Shown: positions 1 through 5,202 of the stretch, piece after piece
Position numbering within the stretch: position 1 is the stretch's first letter
Layout of the letters: every line of letters begins with the position of its first letter
The notes under the pieces: model-generated
What the model was told of the DNA's origin: nothing
What the model saw: the letters and a program-made list of their open reading frames with translations, nothing else
Database searches by the model: none
Program-made: the position numbers and the translations under genes
Source of the DNA: Actinomycetota bacterium
GTDB taxonomy: Bacteria > Actinomycetota > Thermoleophilia > Gaiellales > Gaiellaceae
Reading direction: 5' to 3'
Assembly (NCBI GenBank): GCA_019236545.1
Contig: JAFAIV010000312.1
Coordinates: 1-5,906 of the forward strand
DNA: 5,906 nt

Positions 1-1141
1 TGACGTCCACGTCGAGCTCGTGCGTCTCGACGCCGTCGAGCGTCTCGCGGAGCCCGGCCAGGAGCTCGGCGTCCGCCTCGGGATCGTGGAACGGCTGGCC
101 CTCGACGTCGATCATCGAGACGCCGCGCAGCGGGACGAAGAGCGCCGTCGGCCCGGTCGCCGCCGACAGCTTGCGCCCGATCCGCCGCCCGAGCTCGCGG
201 TTCTCCTCCGGCGTCGTCCGCATCAGCGTGACCGTCGGGTTGTGGACGTAGAGGTTGCGGCCCTCGAAGCGCTCCGGGACGGTCTCGCGCGGGCCGAAGT
301 TGACCATGTCGAGCGCGCCGACGGAGACGACCTGCGGCACGCCCGCCGCGCCGGCGGCCTCGAGCCGGTCCGGCCCGGCGGAGAGCACGCCGCCGACGAG
401 CTCGTCCGCGAGCTCCGTCGTCGTCAGGTCGAGCACGCCCGCGAGGTAGCCGCCGCGCACGAGCGCCTCCATCGACTGCCCGCCGGTCCCGGTCGCGTGG
501 AAGACGAGCACCTCGTAGCCGAGCTCCTCGAGCCGCTCGCGCGCCCGCGTGACCGCCGGCGTCGTCACGCCGAACATCGTCGCGCCGATCAGCGGCTTCT
601 CGTCCAGCGGCGGCACCGTCGCCTGCGCCATGCCGGCGATCGCGCCGGCGGCGTTCGAGAGGATCCGCGCCGAGATCGAGTTGATCCCGGAGATGTCGAC
701 GACGGAATAGGTCATCGTCACGTCGACCGCGCCGACGTACGGCCGCGTGTCGCCGGAGGCGAGCGTCGAGACCATCAGCTTCGGCACGCCGACCGGGAGC
801 GCCCGCATCGCCGCCGTCGCGATCGACGAGTTCCCGGAGCCGCCGAGGCCCGCGATCGCGTCGAGCCGACCCTCCGCGTGCAGTCGCCGCGCGACCGCCT
901 CCGCGCCCCGCGCCATCGCGGTCACCGCGGCGCCGCGGTCGCCCCGCGCCGCCAGCCCCGCCGCATCCTCGCCGACCGCACGCGCGACCTCCTCGCGCGA
1001 GACGTCCGGCTCGACCTGCGGCTCGAAGACGCCCACGTCGACGAGCAGCACGTCGACCCCGTGCTCGCGCACGCGGTCGCGCAGGTACGCGAGCTCGTGA
1101 CCCTTCGTGTCGAGCGTGCCGACGAGAACGACGGTGGCCAA
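1..1141 (-). CDS. Tm-1-like ATP-binding domain protein (UPF0261 family), 3' end off the window
   Basis: I translated this frame by hand from the minus strand. It stays open for 380 codons from a TTG at 1141-1139 to the left edge. The protein begins ATVVLVGTLDTKGHE (after the initiator), which is the N-terminal signature of the UPF0261/Tm-1-like family. A glycine-rich GLGGSGNSS stretch follows at residues 98-106, then ATAAMRALPVGVPK (108-121), STLASGD (125-131), DISGIN (149-154), NAAGAIAGM (163-171), FHATGTGG (214-221), DLTTTELADELVGG (238-251) and ALDMVNFGP (276-284). The family is roughly 400 residues long, so I infer that only about 20-30 residues are missing. The N-terminal domain of plant Tm-1 binds ATP; the reaction of bacterial members is not established. 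It starts 5 bp after the livF stop, with only a weak Shine-Dalgarno, so it is probably translated by coupling. No in-frame ATG or GTG lies near the TTG, and TTG places the conserved N-terminus correctly. No signal peptide or membrane segment is seen, so it is probably cytoplasmic. Family assignment is firm; function is open. Confidence 0.93.
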   Translation of the reverse strand, partial: MATVVLVGTLDTKGHELAYLRDRVREHGVDVLLVDVGVFEPQVEPDVSREEVARAVGEDAAGLAARGDRGAAVTAMARGAEAVARRLHAEGRLDAIAGLGGSGNSSIATAAMRALPVGVPKLMVSTLASGDTRPYVGAVDVTMTYSVVDISGINSISARILSNAAGAIAGMAQATVPPLDEKPLIGATMFGVTTPAVTRARERLEELGYEVLVFHATGTGGQSMEALVRGGYLAGVLDLTTTELADELVGGVLSAGPDRLEAAGAAGVPQVVSVGALDMVNFGPRETVPERFEGRNLYVHNPTVTLMRTTPEENRELGRRIGRKLSAATGPTALFVPLRGVSMIDVEGQPFHDPEADAELLAGLRETLDGVETHELDVDV

Positions 1142-1146
1142 GCGCG

Positions 1147-1881
1147 CTACGCCGTCTCGGCGGCGAGCGGCTCGACCCCCAGGAACCGCCGTTGCAGGTC
1201 GGGATCCTCCGACAGCTCCTTCGCGGTCGTCTCCGCGGCGATGCTGCCCGCCACCATGACGAGCTGGCGCTCCGCGATCGCCGTCGCCACGCCGAGGTTC
1301 TGCTCGACGAGGAGGATGCTCAGGCCCTCCTGCTCCAGCTTCCCGAACGTGTCGATCAGCACCTCGATGATCGTCGGCGCGAGCCCCTCGGAGGGCTCGT
1401 CCATGATCAGGAGCTCCGGGTTCGTGAGCAGCGCGCGGCCGATCGCCAGCATCTGCTGCTCGCCGCCGGAGAGCTGCGAGCCGCCGTTGCGCTTCCGCTC
1501 GGCGAGGCGCGGGAAGAGCTCGTAAACGCGCTCCGGCGTCCACGAGCCGCCGCGGGAGAGCGGCCCGGTCAGCATCCGCAGGTGCTCGTCCACGGAGAGC
1601 GAGGGGAAGAGCCGCCGGCCCTGCGGGACGTAGCCGATCCCGAGCTGCGCGACCTTGTACGACGCCTTGCCGACGAGCTCCTGGCCCTTGAAGCGGACCG
1701 AGCCGCGGATCCGCGCGGGCGGGATGCCCATGATCGCGTTGCAGAGCGTGGTCTTGCCCATGCCGTTCCGGCCGATCACGGCGACCGAGCCGCCGGCGAG
1801 CTCGAACGAGACCTCCTCGAGGGCGCGCGCCGTGCCGTACCAGGCGTCGAGCCCTTCGACGACGAGCAGCGGCTCAGCCAT
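1147..1881 (-). CDS. livF: Branched-chain amino acid-type ABC transporter ATP-binding protein LivF
   Basis: This 244-residue ATPase is one of two nucleotide-binding subunits of the importer and acts on the cytoplasmic face of the LivH/LivM permease pair. Visible motifs are Walker A GRNGMGKTT (37-45), Q-loop at Q87 in VPQGRRLF, the ABC signature LSGGEQQ (137-143) and Walker B LLIMDEP (157-163, catalytic E162). The switch position reads LVEQN, with Gln at 194 instead of the usual ABC His; LivF proteins commonly have this. GRNGMGKTT and the VPQGR Q-loop are LivF-type rather than LivG-type, and the length fits the family (about 235-245). The ATG at 1881 lies inside the end of livG (8-bp overlap, ATGGCTGA). 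No good Shine-Dalgarno precedes it, only a G-run further upstream, so translation is probably coupled to livG. The substrate of the whole transporter is not determined by this subunit. Confidence 0.97.
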   Translation of the reverse strand: MAEPLLVVEGLDAWYGTARALEEVSFELAGGSVAVIGRNGMGKTTLCNAIMGIPPARIRGSVRFKGQELVGKASYKVAQLGIGYVPQGRRLFPSLSVDEHLRMLTGPLSRGGSWTPERVYELFPRLAERKRNGGSQLSGGEQQMLAIGRALLTNPELLIMDEPSEGLAPTIIEVLIDTFGKLEQEGLSILLVEQNLGVATAIAERQLVMVAGSIAAETTAKELSEDPDLQRRFLGVEPLAAETA

Positions 1882-2659
1882 CGGCCTGGTGCCCCCGCCC
1901 GAGGTAGAGGTCGTGGACGGTCTGGTTCGCGCGGATCTCGTCCGGCGTCCCTTCGACGATCACCCGGCCGTCGTGCATCATCGTCACCCGCTGCGCGACC
2001 CGGAGCGCGACGTCCATGTCGTGCTCGATCAGGATCAGCGTGATCGAGGGGTCGAGTCCCAGCAGGAGGTCGGTCAGCGCGACGCGCTCGCCGCGCGAGA
2101 GGCCGGACGCCGGCTCGTCGAGCATCATCAGCTTCGGGTCGGAGGCGCGGGCCATGCCGATCTCCAACTGGCGCTGCTCCCCGTGCGAGAGGTTGCCGAC
2201 GAGCGTCGACTCGCGGCCGCCGAGGTGCACGGACGCGATCAGCTCGCGAGCGCGCCCGCGGAGCTCCTCGTCCTGCTTCGGGACGACGACGGGGCGGAGG
2301 TGCCCCTGCTTCACGCCGAGCACGGCGAGGTAGAGGTTGTCCTCGACCGAGAGGCCGTGGAACAACCGAGTCTTCTGGTAGGTGCGGCCCATCCCGAGCT
2401 TCGCGCGGTGGCGCGCGGCGACGCCGGTCACGTCCTGGCCGAGGAAGTGGATCGAGCCGGAGGTCGCGGGGAAGTCGCCCGAGATGACGTTGAACAGCGT
2501 CGTCTTGCCGGCGCCGTTCGGGCCGAGGATGGCGCGCCTCTCGCCGTGCGCGACGTCGAGGTCGACGTCGCGCACGGCGTGGAGGCCGCCGAACCGCCGG
2601 CCGACCCCCCGCAAGCGGAGGATCGGCTCGGCGTGCTCGGTGACTACTGCTTCCGACAA
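1874..2659 (-). CDS. livG: Branched-chain amino acid-type ABC transporter ATP-binding protein LivG
   Basis: This 261-residue ATPase is the second nucleotide-binding subunit. Motifs: Walker A GPNGAGKTT (46-54), Q-loop Q95 in GRTYQKTRLF, signature LSHGEQRQLEI (157-167; the LSHGE variant is usual in LivG and urea-type relatives), Walker B LMMLDEP (177-183, E182) and switch His213 in LIEHDMDVAL. The C-terminal part EGTPDEIRANQTVHDLYLG (236-254) matches the LivG tail that follows the ABC core. The frame is open far upstream, to about 3115, but that part runs antiphase through the binding-protein gene and resembles nothing. The chosen start is the TTG at 2659-2657, 8 bp after the binding-protein stop and 4 nt after an AAGGAG. 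No ATG or GTG exists in frame until residue 90, inside the ABC domain, so TTG is the only plausible start. The gene overlaps livF by 8 bp. Confidence 0.96.
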   Translation of the reverse strand: MSEAVVTEHAEPILRLRGVGRRFGGLHAVRDVDLDVAHGERRAILGPNGAGKTTLFNVISGDFPATSGSIHFLGQDVTGVAARHRAKLGMGRTYQKTRLFHGLSVEDNLYLAVLGVKQGHLRPVVVPKQDEELRGRARELIASVHLGGRESTLVGNLSHGEQRQLEIGMARASDPKLMMLDEPASGLSRGERVALTDLLLGLDPSITLILIEHDMDVALRVAQRVTMMHDGRVIVEGTPDEIRANQTVHDLYLGRGHQADG

Positions 2660-2663
2660 GGAG

Positions 2664-2669
2664 CTCCTT
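2664..2669 (-). promoter_or_regulatory. Ribosome-binding site deciding the livG TTG start
   Basis: On the minus strand the binding-protein stop reads directly into a Shine-Dalgarno: TAAGGAGCTCCTTG. AAGGAG overlaps the TAA and sits 4 nt before the TTG. The spacing is short but workable, and it supports TTG as the livG start. The same bases form half of a 12-bp perfect palindrome. Confidence 0.7.
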
Positions 2670-4062
2670 AGCCGCCGATCACCGGGGGCGTGATCTCCTT
2701 GCCCTGCCACGGCAGGGCCTTCTTCGTGCAGGGCGGGAACGTGCGTCCCGGAGGCGGCGTGGCATGCGAGAACGTGCCGCCGAAGGTCTGGTCGACGTTC
2801 GGCACCTCGCCCACCGTCTTGATGGCCAGCTTGCCGTCCTTGCCGACGTACAGCTGCTGGTAGTAGACGTTGGTCACCGCGTTGCGGTTCGCGTCCAGCT
2901 TGATCGGGCCGTACGGCGCGTTCCAGGTGACCTTGCCGATCGCGTCCTGGAGGGCCTTCTGCCCGCCGGAGATGTCGCCCTTCACGGCCATGAGGCCCTT
3001 CAGGAGACCGACCGTGTTCGCGTAGTAGCTGTACGTGAACACCGACGCCTGCTGGCCGGTCGGAGCGCCGAACGGCGGGATCGCCTTGAACGTCTTCGCG
3101 TAGAAGGACGCCCACGCCTTGGCAGCGGCCGTGTTCAGGTCGCCCGCGGTGCCCGAGCCGCCGACGTACGCGCCGGCGACGCGGTTGCCGAGCTGCTGGA
3201 ACTCACCCGGGGTGCCCCAGAACAGGTTGCCCATGAACTTCTTCCCGTCGATCGGGCCATGGGCCTGCTCGTACGCCTTCAGGAACGGGATGAGACCGGC
3301 GCCGCCCACGGCGACGAACGTGCCGTCGACGTTGGTCGGGAGCTGCTGCGCGTACGACGAGTAGTCCGTCGTGTTGAGCGGCGGGAAGACGCGCTTCGTG
3401 ACGTTGCCGCCCGCACCGCAGAAGTCGGCGATGAAGCCCGCAGCCGACGTCCACGCGAACGAGTAGTCGTCGGCGATGACCGCCGCCGTCTTCCAGTGCA
3501 GCTTGTTGTACGCCAGGTCGCCGAGGCCCGCGTTCCACTGGGCGCCGTCGCCGTTGAACCGGAAGAAGTTCGGGGCCTGCACCTTGAGCGTCGTGTCCTG
3601 CGCGCCCGCGGAGCCGTTCACGAACGTCTTCGTCGGATGCTGCTTGGCGTAGTTGGCGACCGCGATCGACTCGTCACCGGACAGCGGGCCGATCATGATG
3701 TCGGCGCCGAGCTGCTCCATGAGCCGCTTGGTCTCCTTGATCGCCGTGTCGGCCTTGTCGTTCGAGCAGCCGACGCCGACGAGGTTGAGCGGATGCCCGT
3801 CGATCGAGGCGCCCGTCCAGCCGTCACGCGGCACCGACGGGTTCTTCACCTTCGCACCGGCGAGCTGGACCATCGCGGCGTCGACGCCGGAGAGGTCCTG
3901 GTTGTCGAACGAGCCGAACGCGCCCTGGCAGTCCGAGAGAACGCCGATCTTGATCGGCGTCCCGGCCGCAGAGCTCGCGGAAGCACCCACCGCCGCGACT
4001 GCCGCCGTGACTGCGGCGAGCGCCAGCAGCGGAATGAGCTTCCACCTGCGCTTGAGCGTCAT
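2668..4062 (-). CDS. ABC transporter extracellular substrate-binding protein (Leu/Ile/Val-binding-like, Peripla_BP_6 type)
   Basis: This 464-residue secreted protein captures the substrate outside the membrane and delivers it to LivH/LivM. The N-terminus has a basic n-region (MTLKRRWK), a hydrophobic core of about residues 9-26 rich in Ala/Val/Leu, and AXA-type cleavage options in ASASSAA at 27-33. The mature domain opens with PIKIGVLSD, the first strand of this family. Lobe-1 features include IMIGPLSGDES (122-132) and TFVNGSAGAQDTT (146-158), where LivJ/LivK-type proteins contact the ligand. There is no lipobox: the first Cys is C45, already in the mature domain. The other cysteines are C99, C215 and C445, so disulfides are possible. 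It is longer than LivJ/LivK (about 365-370); part of the extra length is a segment around residues 70-95. I chose the ATG at 4062 over one 14 codons upstream because an AGGAGGAGG lies 8 nt before it and the signal peptide begins there. It is the partner of the flanking permeases and ATPases. Substrate is unknown: branched-chain amino acids are only the default. Confidence 0.93.
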   Translation of the reverse strand: MTLKRRWKLIPLLALAAVTAAVAAVGASASSAAGTPIKIGVLSDCQGAFGSFDNQDLSGVDAAMVQLAGAKVKNPSVPRDGWTGASIDGHPLNLVGVGCSNDKADTAIKETKRLMEQLGADIMIGPLSGDESIAVANYAKQHPTKTFVNGSAGAQDTTLKVQAPNFFRFNGDGAQWNAGLGDLAYNKLHWKTAAVIADDYSFAWTSAAGFIADFCGAGGNVTKRVFPPLNTTDYSSYAQQLPTNVDGTFVAVGGAGLIPFLKAYEQAHGPIDGKKFMGNLFWGTPGEFQQLGNRVAGAYVGGSGTAGDLNTAAAKAWASFYAKTFKAIPPFGAPTGQQASVFTYSYYANTVGLLKGLMAVKGDISGGQKALQDAIGKVTWNAPYGPIKLDANRNAVTNVYYQQLYVGKDGKLAIKTVGEVPNVDQTFGGTFSHATPPPGRTFPPCTKKALPWQGKEITPPVIGG

Positions 4063-4070
4063 GCGCTTGC

Positions 4071-4079
4071 CCTCCTCCT
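4071..4079 (-). promoter_or_regulatory. Strong ribosome-binding site of the substrate-binding protein
   Basis: AGGAGGAGG on the minus strand, 8 nt before the ATG at 4062, is an extended perfect Shine-Dalgarno and one of the two strongest in the window. It fits the usual need for binding protein in excess over permease and ATPase, and it argues against the in-frame ATG at 4104, which lies upstream of it. Confidence 0.8.
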
Positions 4080-4096
4080 GTTGATACCGGTCGTTG

Positions 4097-4116
4097 CCTT
4101 GCACTTGTCCTGCACT
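4097..4116. repeat. Short direct repeat CCTTGCACT / CCTGCACT, 11-bp period
   Basis: On the plus strand TGCACT occurs at 4100-4105 and again at 4111-4116, each preceded by CC(T). The start-to-start distance is 11 bp, close to one helical turn. It lies in the gap upstream of the binding-protein gene, so it could be a tandem operator half-site. Two hexamers are weak evidence and chance is a fair alternative. Confidence 0.3.
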
Positions 4117-4152
4117 GAGTCGAGCCCCTGATCTCCTCGTTCCGTCCTCCTC

Positions 4153-5202
4153 TCAGACGCTCGGCTCTACGGTCCCCGACTCGAGCGGGGCCTGGGCGGT
4201 TGGGGTCTGGCTCCGTCGCCGGCCGGCAAGCGAGAGCAGGCGCTCCCAGATGCCCATGAGGCCGCCGGGCGACAGAATCACGATGGCGAGGAAGACGAGG
4301 CCGATCACGGTTCCGAACCGGGTGCTGAGGGACCAGAACCCGAGCCTCTGCACGTAGTTGTTGAGGACGACGAAGACGAAGGCGCCGAGCCACGCCGCCT
4401 CGAGCCGGAACAGGCCGCCGATGACCGCGATCACGAGCACGTCGATCACGGCGGAGAGCTGGATCGACGCCGGGTCGATGTGCTGGTTCCACCAGACGAA
4501 GAGGACGCCGCCGCACGCGGCGACGAAGCCGCCGAAGGCGAACGCGATCGTCCGGTGCAGCCGGACGTTGTAGCCGAGCGAGCTCATGCGCACCGGGTCG
4601 TCGCGGACGCCCTGGAGCGAGATGCCGAACGGCGTGCGAACGACGTAGCGCATGAGCGCGTAGAGGACGAGCGCGACGCCGAAGCAGACGTAGTAGAGGC
4701 GCCAGGGGTGCGCGTCCACGGGCCCGATCTGCTTCGGCGCGGGGATGCCGCTGATTCCGCCGAAGCCCGAGAGGTCGGTGACCTGGCCGAAGAAGTAGTT
4801 CGCGATCACCGCGAAGGTGAGCGTGATCATCAGGAAGTAGATCCCGGTCGAGCGGCTCGAGAGCGCCCCGAAGAGGATGGCGACGATCGTCGCGATCACG
4901 ATCCCGAGCACGACGCCCCACCACGGGTTCCAGCCGAGATTGAGGCCCTTCGTGTTCCCGTTCGTCGTCAGGTTGCCGACGACGAAGCCGGCGATGCCGT
5001 AGATCGACACCTGCGCGAGCGAGACCATGCCGCCGTACGCGGAGAGGAAGATCAGGCTGGCGGCGACGATGCCGAGGATCAGCGTCTGCGTGAGCAGGTT
5101 GGCCGTCCAGAACTGCGGCACGAGGAACGGCGCGACGACCGCGAAGACGAGGACGAGGCCGCCGATGCCGCGGTCGACGGTCAGCGCCGGGAGTCGCCGC
5201 AT
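4153..5202 (-). CDS. livM: Branched-chain amino acid-type ABC transporter permease LivM
   Basis: This 349-residue integral membrane protein forms half of the translocation channel with LivH. Hydrophobic segments are visible at about residues 13-29, 36-55, 60-78, 95-114, 121-138, 169-188, 218-237, 250-264, 270-284 and 297-311, consistent with the BPD_transp_2 fold. Family landmarks are YGGMVSLAQVSIYGIAGF (56-73), the STGIYFLMITLTFA segment (118-131) and the cytoplasmic coupling loop RTPFGISLQGVRDDPVRMSS followed by LGYN (189-212), which contacts an ATPase subunit. The C-terminal LSPGGLMGIWER (310-321) is typical, and a polar Ser/Thr/Pro-rich tail of about 20 residues follows. The frame extends upstream antiphase into livH, but the ATG at 5202 is the real start: it shares its A with the livH stop (TGATG) and is preceded by GGAGGGAGG. 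This implies translational coupling to livH. Confidence 0.96.
   Translation of the reverse strand: MRRLPALTVDRGIGGLVLVFAVVAPFLVPQFWTANLLTQTLILGIVAASLIFLSAYGGMVSLAQVSIYGIAGFVVGNLTTNGNTKGLNLGWNPWWGVVLGIVIATIVAILFGALSSRSTGIYFLMITLTFAVIANYFFGQVTDLSGFGGISGIPAPKQIGPVDAHPWRLYYVCFGVALVLYALMRYVVRTPFGISLQGVRDDPVRMSSLGYNVRLHRTIAFAFGGFVAACGGVLFVWWNQHIDPASIQLSAVIDVLVIAVIGGLFRLEAAWLGAFVFVVLNNYVQRLGFWSLSTRFGTVIGLVFLAIVILSPGGLMGIWERLLSLAGRRRSQTPTAQAPLESGTVEPSV

Larger units (their letters stand above)
4063..4152 (-). other. 90-bp spacer between livM and the substrate-binding protein gene
   Basis: This is the only sizeable non-coding gap in the window. It begins purine-rich just after the livM stop, contains a pair of TGCACT direct repeats 11 bp apart, and ends in the strong ribosome-binding site. 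I see no convincing -35/-10 pair and no hairpin followed by a T-run. It may hold an internal promoter or an mRNA processing site for separate control of the binding protein, but nothing in the bases proves it. Confidence 0.4.

Noticed and set aside
20..1525. Plus-strand open frame of about 500 codons opposite the Tm-1-like gene and livF
   Set aside because: The translation is dominated by Arg, Ala, Glu, Asp and Val with no recognisable domain. It is fully antisense to two well-supported genes. GC-rich codon use on the real strand removes stops from the opposite frame.
2660..3115. Long N-terminal extension of the livG frame into the binding-protein gene
   Set aside because: The upstream part is out of frame with the binding protein and has no homologous pattern. 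The TTG at 2659 with AAGGAG gives a normal LivG length.
4081..4111. Possible promoter (AGGACA, 19-bp spacer, TATCAA) on the minus strand before the binding-protein gene
   Set aside because: Each box matches only four of six consensus bases and the spacer is long; too weak to call.
2764..4131. Plus-strand open frame of about 455 codons opposite the substrate-binding protein gene
   Set aside because: Low-complexity Arg/Val/Glu-rich translation, antisense to a clear binding-protein gene, with no family motif. GC-bias shadow.
3824..4924. Minus-strand frame of 366 codons running through livM into the binding-protein gene
   Set aside because: It is an alternative frame of two real genes, highly Arg-rich, and crosses the intergenic gap without any motif.
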